This document shows positions 10,701-21,337 of a stretch of DNA of 64,000 bases, one piece after another; position 1 is the first letter of the stretch, and each line of letters starts with the position of its first letter. The DNA comes from Glutinoglossum americanum (lineage: Eukaryota; Ascomycota; Geoglossomycetes; Geoglossales; Geoglossaceae). The stretch is taken from NCBI GenBank assembly GCA_020080175.1, contig JAGHQL010000032.1:62001-126000 (forward strand), in the 5' to 3' direction. Below the pieces are notes generated by a model. That model worked only from the letters and a program-made list of their open reading frames with translations. It did not search any database and was not told the origin of the DNA. A program made the translations under genes and the position numbers.

Positions 10701-11132
10701 GCAGAATGACATCTGTAAGCTCTTGAACGCATCTTAGTTTATAGATTGCAAGCGTGCCCATCGCTGATCACCCAAACTAGATCTGGTTGCCCATCCCGGA
10801 CTCCAAGGTACAGTACGACCTACTAGATACGCTATTCTCGGGGACCAGAACAATCTGTCCGCCGACGACTTCCAGCGCGTCACTTATAATCTGTGCTATT
10901 CTTATGCAAGGGCAACAACGGCAGTCTCACTTGGTACACCGCTTCCGACCCTAGCATTTTTCCTTATTCCACAAAAGTTATCCGCTAACTTCTAGTGCAT
11001 CTAGTTCCCCCGGTCTATTACGCCGACCAAGCCTGCGAGCGTGCTAAACTACATGTCCGTCGCATCGAGGATGATTCCCAGATTCTCGGCGAAGTCCACG
11101 AGAATCTCAAGTATAGGATGGTATGGAAATGA
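7735..11132 (+). CDS. Argonaute, RNA-silencing effector
   Basis: Small-RNA-guided silencing protein, QDE-2/Ago1-like. Exons: 7735-8196, 8251-8377, 8436-9129, 9182-9284, 9343-9627, 9675-10002, 10055-10495, 10550-10714, 10781-10933, 10996-11132; 964 residues. Residues 1-100 are an RGG/RGGYGG box. Then come the N domain (YAYDIRMKV, RFLFDGVSLGWSP), L1, PAZ (CDYYERKYNIHLKYPLLPLVV), MID (DLLVFLQHGPNDGIYRAIK) and PIWI (GADTSHPSPG, YRDGLSEGEF, KRHHTRLFP, HPGLQGTVRPTRY, PPVYYADQACERA). Catalytic D of GADTSH and D of YRDG are present, the fourth residue is D (YYAD), and the glutamate-finger position reads KEQ. RPTRY replaces the usual RPTHY. The intron at 10496-10549 needs a GC donor (AGAG|GCAAGT). All joins keep frame, so the gene looks intact. 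Confidence 0.95.
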
Positions 11133-12090
11133 TACAAAAGTTTAATTGCGGGAAAGCTGTTACTGACTCTGGTTTAGTATTGGCAGTAGGGGAGAGATTC
11201 CCTAGTCCCCTATATATACAACTGGTTTTCTGGTTGTTGTATTTCCTCGTAGAAAGCAACGTGCTTTCTCACAATATGCCCTTCTTGTCGTTTCCTGTCG
11301 GGAACGTACATATATCAGAAAGTCCCTATTAACTTCACCGTTCTTCATTTCTCTTTTCGTTCGTACGATACTCCGTACGATTCTCTTTAATGCTTAATGT
11401 GGCGGCGGAGGAAGATGAAACAAGGATATGGCACACGCCAACCGTTGAAAACAAAAAACTTGATTTCTCGTTTCTCATTTCATTTCAGTTTTTTTCTTAC
11501 TTTGAATTGGAGGACCTCGTATATCGCTCGTTGTTTGGTCCCTCCTTTAAAACTCCGCTCCACTGGAAAAAGAGCATGAGAATGTGCCCATAATTGCAAA
11601 TGGATAACATCTACCATGAACTCGATCGGCTGGCTGAGGTTAGGTATGGGTAAGAACCCCTTCGTCTAGCTCTTTTTACCCGGCGTCTCTTTCGGAAAGC
11701 TTCTGGCTCCGCCGTCACTACGCCGATGGAACTTCATTCATATGTACCCCTTACCCACTACCTACAGGATTGGATTGTCCGTAGGTTCATGCTTGCTTTC
11801 GGAGCACTTATAACCCTCGAAGCAAAAGGGTCCACTCTTAGGCCGTAGAGATTTCGGCACTCATCTTCTCTCTCAGCCTGCTTTACCGTCCCCTACATAT
11901 TGAGGTTATCATGCTTATCATACTACGTCACCTACGTGAAGGGGAACTGATAAAGCTATGGAGGATTTTGTCGGTATATCTCCCTGTCTAACTGTCCCCA
12001 GTCTACGTGATGGAGGCTGTGAGAACAAAACCTCTTGTCTATAGAGTCTGCAATGCAAGAGAAGCACCATAGCCACACGAAAAGCTGAAG
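11133..12090. other. Intergenic between Argonaute and the Nudix gene
   Basis: 958 bp between convergent gene ends. Short frames at 11123-11332 and 11390-11593 have no recognisable content. I looked for 5S rRNA or tRNA folds in 11600-11900 and found none. Nothing supported. Confidence 0.45.
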
Positions 12091-12774
12091 TCATGCATTT
12101 TCCATCAATTTCCTGACTCTCTCAAAATCTCTCTTAACTCGTTCCCGATCCGCCTTGTGTAGACCGAACCCGTCCAACATGACATGGCGCTGATCCGGAG
12201 ATATGAAGGTGTATTTCCCCTCGTCTTCAAAACTCTTGTCGACATCCGTTTCGGTAGCCCATCCGTAAAATTGATGCTCTTCGGGGTCCAGGATGATGGG
12301 GATATCTTCCAGCCCCGAAGAGGTATCTGTATCGTTGCTGGTATCGAAAAAAGCCTTCGCTTGCATTCCTACAGGCATCTCTGCGGCCTCAATCTCGAAG
12401 TCCAATTTCAACCACCGCCTACTCCCACCAGACCCACCGCGCGTCACAAACTCCGTGCCGTCGCCAACCTGCCTGACGAATCGCGTCAGCCGCAGGCCCG
12501 TCTCCTCGAATACCTCCCGCGCGACAGAGTGCAGGATTGTGGGATCGCTGGCCTCAACAGATCCACCGGGTATCTCCCAGCAACCCGGGAATGCGCGTTC
12601 GGCAGCCGCACGCTGCACGAGGAGGATGCGAGGCTCAGCGTCATAAGCGAAGATTAAAGCACCTATGGCAAGGCGGTCATAGTTGGGGTGTTCTCTGAGC
12701 CATGTCCGAAGTGGGACTGCGAGAGGTTGCAGGTCCGGGGGAATGTGGATCGAGATGGGTACAGGGTTGGACAT
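12091..12774 (-). CDS. Nudix hydrolase
   Basis: Single-exon 227-residue Nudix-fold pyrophosphatase acting on a nucleoside diphosphate linked to another moiety; the substrate cannot be told from sequence. The Nudix region reads CWEIPGGSVEAS...ILHSVAREVFEETGL (about residues 66-94). The metal-binding REVFEETGL core is intact, while the first half of the box departs from G-x5-E by an extra residue, as in the fungal subgroup with a GGSVE-x3-ATILH type box. The fold begins at YDRLAIGALIFAYD (residue 34). No signal peptide or membrane segment is visible, so it is probably cytosolic. The start is a true ATG (MSNPVPISIHIPPD). It converges with Argonaute. Confidence 0.88.
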   Translation of the reverse strand: MSNPVPISIHIPPDLQPLAVPLRTWLREHPNYDRLAIGALIFAYDAEPRILLVQRAAAERAFPGCWEIPGGSVEASDPTILHSVAREVFEETGLRLTRFVRQVGDGTEFVTRGGSGGSRRWLKLDFEIEAAEMPVGMQAKAFFDTSNDTDTSSGLEDIPIILDPEEHQFYGWATETDVDKSFEDEGKYTFISPDQRHVMLDGFGLHKADRERVKRDFERVRKLMENA

Positions 12775-13830
12775 TACTAGGAATATGATTTGATGTTGTG
12801 GGATAAGGGGTTATCCCGTAGCTAGTTCAACCCCCAAACAGTTAGATGACTAAGCATTCCAACCCAACTACCTAGGTAACAGGACAAAACCCCCGTAGAG
12901 TTTGGAGAGACCATATTTTAATTCAAAAGCTGCATTTGAGTTAAAATTTCCCCAAAATTGCCTGTTCCTCGCGCCATTTTTGGTTTTCTCCTCTTAAGAA
13001 ACTAGGACTTGTGCGCCCTTACTTGGAAATTTGGAGGGGCCTTTGTCTTACTGCGCAACCCCGCACCAATTCCAGGGAGTAATAAGCTCTAACTTACACC
13101 GAAGCCAGAAGCGGACCAAGTCCCTCACGGGAAAGACAAGTTTGAACTCACTCTCTCTTTGCTATTCCCACTAACTTTAGGTAAAAACTGCTCATTCGAC
13201 TCGGATATGCTCCTCCTGACGAGAAGCGGATATCGCGCTCCACGATACTACCGCCCAGATTTCTAACCAAAGTTACCTAAACTTCTACAAGCCCTGACCG
13301 ACGGCGGCCGCTATGAGCAATACTCCTAGTATTTTACATTCCCGGCACTAACACCGAGCTAGATGGTTAGTTCTTTTACGTCGCCGGCTAGGTCATATCA
13401 ACGGTGTATCTAACTTGCTCATCGTGAGTCTGGGCGTCGAGTCTTGGCATCCTATCCATTGGACACCTGTCTTGCGAAATGTGCTCACCGGGGATAATTT
13501 GTTTTTACTTGGTCTGCTACCCCGGTCTACAATTGAGCGGGTATGCGGTAGTTTTTATGCCTCTTTCGACACCTACCGCTAGTTTGGTGATGCTTTACCC
13601 TCGCGCCAAGAAGCTACCATCTTGGCGGTCTTGGTATTCAATTTTGTTTTTTGCGAAGTCAAGATAGTAGTGTTTACCAAAGGTTCAAGGCTCTCTTAAA
13701 TACCATGGAGACTCCCTGGCCATCTACTCTCAGTGTGCCTGTCCGGTTGGATATCCAGTCAATTGATTTATTTATTCTTTGAGATTCCCTAAAGCAACTC
13801 AAGTCTCACACGACCAATTGCCTCGAAATT
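12775..13830. other. Intergenic upstream of the Bim1-like gene
   Basis: 1.06 kb serving as 5' flank of the Nudix gene (minus) and of the Bim1-like gene (plus). A 62-codon frame at 13479-13667 has no recognisable motif. No repeat or mobile element could be identified. Confidence 0.45.
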
Positions 13831-14576
13831 ATGCTCAAAGTACTCACGATTGTTGCCTTGCTACTGCAGCTAGCATCTGCACACTTCTCCGTTCAGTACC
13901 CGTATTGGCGGGGAGATTCTTTTGCGACCCAGTGGACTAGACCATGTTAGTACATTTAACTGACACCCTAAACTTCAAGTCTAATCCCCTTCTCTTTAGG
14001 CGGTGGTGTCAACCAGTCGTTGTCAGACAACAACCGTACTCTTTGGCCGTTAGACGGAGGCATCGTCCAATTCAAGGGTTCTCATCCTTGGGCAATCACC
14101 TACGTCAACCTTGGCCTAGGTGGTAGCAACACCACTGTCTTCAACATCTCTCTCGTCGCAGGCTTCAACCAGACCGGCAATGGAACATTCTGTTTTCCAG
14201 AAATCAAATTGCCTTCGTCGCTATCGATCACGGAAGGGCAGAACGCCAGTATTCAGGTCATTCAAGTCGGAGAGACGGGATCATCTTTATACAATGTATG
14301 TTGAGACTAAGGGGTCTTTGTAGGTCTTCCGGAAAATTCTAACCAAGCCTGCGATAATAGTGTGCGGACATTACTTTTAGCAAGAACGCCAGCCCACCAT
14401 CTTGCACGAACTCATCAGGCATTGGCTGGACACCCCTTGAGGCTTCCTCCACCTGCCCTGCTAGTGCGAGCGGCAGCGCCAAAAGCGGTGCGGTGAGCAT
14501 TAGACCGGATGACCCATACCACTACGCCGTGGCGTTCGTTGCAGCTTTATTGGCTCTGGTTGCAAACTCCATGTGA
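13831..14576 (+). CDS. Bim1-like copper-binding cell-surface protein (X325, LPMO-like)
   Basis: Secreted, probably GPI-anchored protein of the X325/Bim1 family, which adopts an LPMO-like fold, binds copper through an N-terminal histidine and in Cryptococcus (Bim1) supports copper uptake. Exons 13831-13945, 14000-14295 and 14361-14576 give 208 residues. The signal peptide MLKVLTIVALLLQLASA ends just before H18, which becomes the copper-ligand N-terminus. Family features follow: HFSVQYPYWRGDSF, TRPCGGVN, NRTLWPLDGG, HPWAITYVNLGLG, ISLVAGFNQTGNGTFCFPEI and QVGETGSSLYNCADITF. Several N-glycosylation sites are present. A Ser/Ala-rich stretch and a hydrophobic end (YAVAFVAALLALVANSM) fit a GPI signal. 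Its plus-strand neighbour downstream is a ferroportin-like gene. Whether it takes up copper here is inference. Confidence 0.9.
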
Positions 14577-15772
14577 AAGCGGTTGAGCAATTTTTTTGAA
14601 TGTGTGTACCGCCCGATGTTTGAATGAATGATGTAGGGTACATATGCATGTAGCAGCCATTTCCACACTCCACATTTGAAGTCGAGTTCATGGCGGCATT
14701 TGTTTCTCAAGTAATTTTGTAAGACGGGGTTTGCCTGGCGAGCACCACCCCTAGTTGACCGTCATAGTTGAATTCTAACGACCATATTATATAGTAGGTT
14801 AAGGAGATGCTCCTACAGCACGACACAGAGACTCGGTGCAAGCAAAACATCCATAGCCTAACGCAAAGGAAAGTAAGGAATGCAGCATGCGTAATCGGGT
14901 TGTTGCCGGCCATTGTGAATCATGAGGCGCTCAGGTGGTAAGTTCCCCCTTGGATATTGCGCCGCGGTATAGTACCGCAATGCAGTCGTGATACCCTAGG
15001 GAGAGTTCCTGAGATTATGGGGCTCTTTCCTGACCGTAAACGCCGTGGCTTAACGGCAGTCCCTGGGCCGACGCCCGTGGTTACGAAAACCCCTCCCGAA
15101 CATATATAGCATGATGTAATGGCGTATATTGGGAGGTTATTTGGCACTATAAGGGATCCCGTGTAACTCATGGTACCAGAGATGCCTTATATGTCGATTT
15201 GTCGTGTATTATCTTCGTTGCGAAAAGACCCTTGCTGGCCCCGGTCGACCGGGGTAACCTTCTTGGGCTAGCTCGTCCTGTGGGTTAACGGGATCTCTTA
15301 GCCGGTAAGTTGGAAGTAGAGTAGAGGGCCTCTTGTATTTCATAGCAGTGGTTTGCCCGAATTTTAGGCTTTTTGCCTTAGTTAGCATCTTTTTTTCCTA
15401 CTTTTCCTCTATGAGTTCTGTCCCATCTCCAATCTCAGTCTTAGTCATCCCAGTTCTCTAATCGCTCTGCCGTTGATCTGCCATGACTTTGACCATATGG
15501 ATGGAAATAGTGATGGGGTGAACTACAAGGGGCTGCCCTACATGAACCCGATCCTGACGAAATAAAACTTTTGGCGTCTGAAGGAAGTAGTTACGGTTGT
15601 ATGTGCATTTGAAAAGTGGTAAGCAGGTAATTGAAATCGTGGTATTCAGCTGGTTATACTTATTCAGAATAATTTCTGTCGAATTACCAAACATCGAGGT
15701 GGAAGGATTGGATCACGGGTCGGATCGAGCATCACCACATCTAGCTGTTGGCCAACTATTGGATTTTTGATT
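14577..15772. other. Intergenic between the Bim1-like and ferroportin-like genes
   Basis: 1.2 kb without a supported gene. Small minus-strand frames (14500-14710, 14920-15171, 15458-15694) show no family content. It holds a 16-bp perfect palindrome (15239-15254) and a T-rich run near 15392-15400. The final few hundred bases should be the promoter of the transporter gene. Confidence 0.45.
15239..15254. repeat. Perfect 16-bp palindrome
   Basis: CCCCGGTCGACCGGGG reads the same on both strands. It sits about 520 bp upstream of the ferroportin-like start. It could be a binding site for a dimeric regulator, but a single copy gives no proof. Confidence 0.4.
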
Positions 15773-17594
15773 ATGGACAGCGGGGCAATACCTCTAGTCC
15801 CCTCCATCCCAGACAGAGATGGTGAGCCTCGTGCTCTAGCCTCAGTTATCCGTCGATTATATATCTCACATTTCTTATCAACATGGAATTCTCGTGTTTT
15901 TGAATTCGGTGCCGTGCTCTTTGTCGCCAACATCTTTCCTGGTACGCTCATGCCCACGTCGGTTTATGCACTAGTTCGCGCGGCCTCTGCAATGTGTATA
16001 GCCCCTACAGTTGGGCAATATATCGACCAGAGAAATCGCCTTGATGTTGTGAGGTTTTCTATTGGTAGGTTCTACAGTGGTACCCCCCTCAGAAATGGTG
16101 GATAGTTATTTCCCAGAACCAGGGCTTACTGAGTGCTATATGGTTTTGATGGGGATAGTCGGACAACGGACTGCAGTAGTGGTGTCCTGTTTGGGGTTCT
16201 TGGTACTACTAACCAACTCACCGGTTATCCAAGGACTTAAGCTCCTGGTGCTGGGGGCTCTAATTCTCTTAGCTTGTGGAGAGAAGCTGTGTTCTGTCAT
16301 GAACATGATTGCGGTTGAGCGAGATTGGGTAAAGACCTTACGGTCCGACGTTTTTGAAACACTGTTGAACAGCGAAGTAGGTTGTGGTTATCGCCGAGAA
16401 TACTGAATTTCATCTTGAAGGTCTGTACATTGCCAACTCCGCCCATTCTCCCTCTCTAATTTATCCACAAATACTAAATATGAACAACGGAAAGCTCTGA
16501 ATCCCCAAATGCGAAGGATCGACCTCATTTGCAAGCTTGTTGGCCCGCTTGCTATATCTCTAGTTGATGGTATCTCAACTAGGGTTGCTGTCTGGGTTAC
16601 CCTAGGCCTTAATCTAGCATCAGTAGCAGTTGAGTACTATGCAATCGCTAAGGTGTGTCTAGAGATCTCACTCTAGAGATATACTGACCACCATGTGAGT
16701 TAGGTCTACGAAATGGTACCGGCACTTCGAGTCCACCGTCCGCAAAGCTCTGAACCTGGGACCATCCCATCCGGGCTCTTGGGGAGAAATACTTCGCAGA
16801 CCCTGCTTGTGCAGCTGGCTTTCCGGATATCGTCAATCCAAAGAGGGCTTTTGTTTTTCATCCGGCACTCAGTATCTCTTCCCTCAATTGCTTTGTCACT
16901 ACTCTATTTGACGGTGCTTTCTTTTGGCGGCCAAATGGTCACATACCTTCTCTCGGTCGGGTACACTCCGACACACATTGGGATTGCAAGAACGGTTTCT
17001 GTGGCCTCCGAGCTTTCCGCCACTTGGTGGGCTCCAATGGCTACGACAAAGATTGGCTCTGTAAGAGCGGGTCTGTGGTTTCTTAATTGGCAGGCTGCAT
17101 GTATTGCAGGCGCGGTGGGGTTCTTTTGGGTGGTTAGGTCACCACTTACAGCTGCATCAGGACTAGTGGTTGGAGTAATCATGAGTCGAATTGGACTCTG
17201 GGGGTTTGACATTTGCGCGCAAACTACTATACAGGAGGTATGTAGTCGTGTGCCTCCCTTGGCCATTGCCAGTTTTTGCTTGCTAGCGATGCAGCCTAAA
17301 ATCATCCTCTGTCAATAGGAAGTCGAACCTGGCTCCAGGGGTGTTTTTTCTTCCATTGAGGCAGTCTTCCAGAATGCTTTTGAGCTCTGTTCTCTCACAC
17401 TAACCATAGGTTTTGCCCACCCAGACCAGTTTCGTTACCCTGTGTTGGTGAGCTTAGTGGCAGTTTCCATCGCAGGTGCATTATATGCAGAATTCGTGAG
17501 AAGGAGGAGAGGACATCTCTTTCATATCTCAAGTTGTGTTGGGGGCAAAGAGCGCATAGAACAGCGACAATGGCGAAGGATGGAGTTCACCTAA
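15773..17594 (+). CDS. Ferroportin-type solute carrier (SLC40 family)
   Basis: Integral membrane transporter of the ferroportin family, whose animal members export Fe(II); the fungal substrate is unproven. Exons 15773-16064, 16159-16328, 16381-16420, 16495-16652, 16704-17237 and 17319-17594 join in frame to 489 residues. Diagnostic stretches are LYISHFLSTWNSRVFEFGAV, PTSVYALVRAASAMCIAPTV, VGQYIDQRNRLDVVRFSI, MNMIAVERDWVVVIA, MRRIDLICKLVGPLAISL and, late, a run of hydrophobic helices (about 480 residues with 10-12 segments, as in the family). Start: ATG at 15773 (MDSGAIPLVP), the first in frame. Exon 3 is only 40 nt but supplies VVVIAENTEFHLE, which the family needs. It follows the Bim1-like copper gene on the same strand. 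Confidence 0.88.
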
Positions 17595-18173
17595 ACCCTG
17601 CTTTCGCATAAATTGCCGGAACGATTTGGGAGGAAGAGCGTTCTCACGCGGTAGCGTGATAAGAATTCGTACGGTCCGTCTAGTCACCCTGAGCATGGAG
17701 TCTGTAGAAATGCAACGAACACGGGATAAACTAACCCTAGCCACCTCGATCTTTGTATGCATATCCTAGAGCACGCGGTGAGACTCCCAGCAAAGTTTCA
17801 ATATTTTTAGAATCTCTTATGCCGAAGTAGGCATTGAGTGGCAGTTGCCGCTTTATAGAACCTCAGTTGTCCCGCGACCTTGGCTGGAGACATCAAAACT
17901 ACTTGTACTTCCTGTCCACTTCACAAATCGGCTATCTGCTTTATTTTCGTTCACAGCTTTGTAGATAAGCTCAGTGCAATCTCCGAGTTTCAATTGGCCT
18001 AAAAGCTTGTGTGATTTCGTTTGATTCACCTGTCATCTTCCTATATAACAGAGCTCCGATACCGACGATCCGTTCGTCTCTTAAGATACTGGCAAATTTG
18101 TTCTACACTTGCATATTTGAGATTCAGCTGTCTTTTGACTATTACCTTATCGGAGTCTACTCGTTAGTTGGAT
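17595..18173. other. Intergenic between the ferroportin-like and MFS genes
   Basis: 579 bp. No supported gene. It contains a TATA-like element 132 bp upstream of the next start. Confidence 0.5.
18042..18048 (+). promoter_or_regulatory. TATA-like element upstream of the MFS gene
   Basis: TATATAA lies 126 bases before the ATG at 18174, a plausible core-promoter distance for a fungal gene. No other support. Confidence 0.35.
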
Positions 18174-20493
18174 ATGACATTTCAAGGCGAACACACACCA
18201 TTGCTTACGGCTACAAGTTCCGACACCGGAGCAGATGAGGGCGGCAGCGATGGCAGATTAGATAATGAGAGTCTGTGCAGCAATCTTAGCATTGATGCTG
18301 ACGAAGAGCCCCTCGATCTCCTCCTGGCGAGGTTTGGCTCTCCGGTTGCACCACTAGGTCTTGATGGCGGAATCCCCGGCGCGCCTCTTGTGCGGAGGGG
18401 CCGAGTTCCACACAACTCTGCCAGGATAAGATGGAAACCGAGCCACTCTAGCTTTATAGATGGGGCGGAAAGTGCGAGGCGAAGGTCCATCAGCCCGGTT
18501 ATATCCTATACAAGCAGGCTCTCGAATCGCTCGAATCTTGTAGATGATGATACTGGTGATGGGTCGAAACCAGACCAGAAAAGCAGGTTTCTAGGAGGCG
18601 TGAGTGACGCGCAGTTCTGGGCGATATTTTTTGGAGTCCTGCTTGTGGTTTTCGTAAGTTTGTGTGTCAGGGCTTTTGTAGACGATGCCTTATCCCAAGA
18701 TGTCTGGCTAGGTAGCATGCTTCGATTCTACATTGATGGCGTCCAGTCACCCAGTCGTCACATCTTATTTCCAATCATCGAACGCTGCTTCCTGGTTGTC
18801 AACGTCGTTCCTCCTCACATCTACAGCGTTTCAGCCGATCTTTGGTCGCATATCTGACACCATCGGCCGCAAACCCCCCTACTTGTTTACATTGGTCGTT
18901 TTTGCCATAGGTACTGTATGGTGTGGGTCGGCGCAGAGCATCTTCAGCTTTATCATGGCAAGAGCAGCTTGTGGCCTAGGAGCTGGGGGAGCTATGGCGA
19001 TGGGGTCGATTATCAATACGGACCTTGTTCCCATGAAGATCCGGGGGACGTACCAGGCATATCTGAACTTGGCATATGGGATTGGGTGTTCCTTGGGGGC
19101 GGCAATGGGAGGTTTCCTTGCTGATGCCCTGGGATGGCGATGGGAATTTTGGATTCAAGTTCCTGCAATCACCTTATGTCTTATGGTTGCGGCATTGACA
19201 ACACCAGATGATCTCGGGCCACAACTCGCAAAACGATCCGGAACGAGCCTCTGGCAGACCATGAAGGGATTCGATCTTGCCGGGTCGTTTCTTCTGACAA
19301 CTTCTGTGACGTTCCTCATCCTTGCTCTGAACCTTGGAGGCAATGTTCTCCCGTGGGCGGACTCCCGCATCATTACCGCCTTTATAATCTCTGGCATTAC
19401 TGGAAGCGTGTTAATCGCGGTTGAAAAGAGAGCGGATAAACCTGTTTTGCCATTAAAAATTTTGTTCAGCAACCCAAGGGGCAATCTTGTGTTCTCTAAC
19501 TTCTTTGCAAGCATGACAATGAGTATAGATTAACCCCCAGCCTACGGTTGAAGCTGTTTTTGGCTGAATTTGGTAACAGATACTGTTCTCTTCAATGTGC
19601 CACTATATGTAAGCCTGATTCCCGAAATGATTATTGCGTATTCAGAGCTGATACAATCCCTGGGTATTACAGTTTCAAGCAGTTCTGCTCGATAGCGCTA
19701 CACGCTCCGGCACCCGCCTTGTCCTGCCGTTTCTCCTAAGCATGATTGCTGGAGTTTCGACAGGTCTTATAATCACTTGGTCTACAAGGATGAAGCCGAC
19801 ACTCATGCTTGGATATGCCCTACTTCTGATCGGATCGATACTGCTCGCAATTATGAAGGGAGGCTTACCTACTTGGGTTTATAACTGGATAATTGCCCCA
19901 GCCTGTCTAGGTCAAGGTTTTGCCTTTCCCTCCACTACAATGGCAATGCTCGTGACAAGCCATCAAGAAGATATGGCAGTCGCTATAAGCACTCTAATGC
20001 TCTGGAGGAGTTTAGGCACGGTCATGGGTGTTGCAATTAGTAGTTTGATCATGCAAAACACTCTACTGCTCTTCCTAACGCAATTTGTTACGGGCCCAGA
20101 TAGAGAGGAGGTAATCACTTGGAACCGCTGCAAAGATTTTGGAAGGACTTCAACTGATTTTTGGCGATGCCGACAGGTTATCTCTAAAGCACGTAAGTCT
20201 GTGGAAGCTATAACGCATCTAAGCAAGCGCTATCAAGGCCAAGGTAAGCCTTTGAACAATACCAAAGCCCTCACAGAGCACCTGTAGTGAGCTAGGCTAT
20301 TTTGTTGTGTGTAAGGGCTTCTCGTAGCAGCCTCAAATCTGACATGTTGCCAGTCATCGACGCGTACTCGGCATCCCTTCAGCTGGCTTTCATCTCCGCT
20401 ATCGTGACAACGGCCATCGCTATCCTTCTCGTTTTATATATCGATATACCAAGGCTGAGTGATAGGCATGAGACTGTTGCAGCTGATGATTGA
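18174..20493 (+). CDS. Major facilitator permease, DHA2/vacuolar amino-acid (Vba/Fnx1) type
   Basis: Proton antiporter of the 14-helix DHA2 branch; the Vba1/Fnx1 group moves basic amino acids into the vacuole. Exons 18174-18653, 18712-19522, 19580-19608, 19673-20110, 20177-20243 and 20354-20493 give 654 residues. About 145 hydrophilic, Ser/Asp-rich N-terminal residues precede the first helix (FWAIFFGVLLVVFVACFDST). Motif A is clear: GRISDTIGRKPPY. Other landmarks are ARAACGLGAGGAMAMGSI, NTDLVPMKIRGTYQAYLNLA, ADALGWRWEFWIQVP and RSGTRLVLPFLLSMIAGV. The 29-nt exon 3 restores MNTVLFNVPLY, a conserved stretch that reads into stops without it. It ends VIDAYSASLQLAF plus a last helix. Vacuolar location and substrate are inferred from family likeness. 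Confidence 0.88.
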
Positions 20494-21337
20494 TGACTAG
20501 AGGCGGAAAAACGCCCTTTGTCTTCACTTCACGCTCAGGGGTGACTTGGGTAATGAGCTCAATCTATCCATAAGGAGATTAGTAGGCTATAGGTTTTTAT
20601 CTAAGTGACCCATTCGGGTCACCATATCTATCGACCATCGTGAGATTGTAGCGTATTTTATTTGTTATGGTTATCAGCACATCGTTTGCTATGGCAGCAA
20701 TGCCTTCCGGTTAACCCGTCAAACATAAATATACGTCTGATTTGTCTACATGCATTCTGTCTGGAGGAGCCTCACATCTCCCATCATGCCAAACCCTTGT
20801 CCCACCCCCGAGATCGGCTGTCTAGGTACATGCCGATACCTTGTGGAACCTGGGTGGTTGCATCCCGGCAAGTGGGCGGGGGAGCGTTGCTGTAAAACGG
20901 CAGTTTTTGCAACAACGGGAGGGATGGTAGTCATTACACAATATTCCCCCCTCTTCCCCTCTTCTCCCACGATACCCATATAAATGCGTAACTTCTAGTC
21001 CGGTGAGAAGAGAGAAACTTTTATATTTTCATTGAGTACAGTTGTTGCATATACCTGATAACTCAGTAGCCATACGGTGATTTAGATGGTTCAGCGTCAC
21101 AGCACGCGGTGTCCGCTCCAAGTACATCGGGAAGCACGGCGCTGTGCGACGTTTCTCCCGGGTAGAGCGGGGAGAAGATAAGCTCTTTGTGTAAGTTTTT
21201 AACAGTGCGAGGTTGTTGATAATGGAAAATGGGGGACGTAGTTTCAAGGGCGGTAGCAGGAATCTCAGCGAGAGGCTATGGGAGCGTGTTTGTAGATGGG
21301 ATATTGAAACGATCTCACAGATTGTTATTTTATACAT
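20494..21337. other. Intergenic between the MFS and PPR-like genes
   Basis: 844 bp between convergent ends. Overlapping short frames on both strands at 20662-20983 and 21029-21521 look like chance. No RNA gene or repeat recognised. Confidence 0.45.

Noticed and set aside
11600-11900. Possible 5S rRNA or tRNA in the GC-rich block
   Set aside because: No conserved 5S internal-control sequence and no cloverleaf could be drawn.
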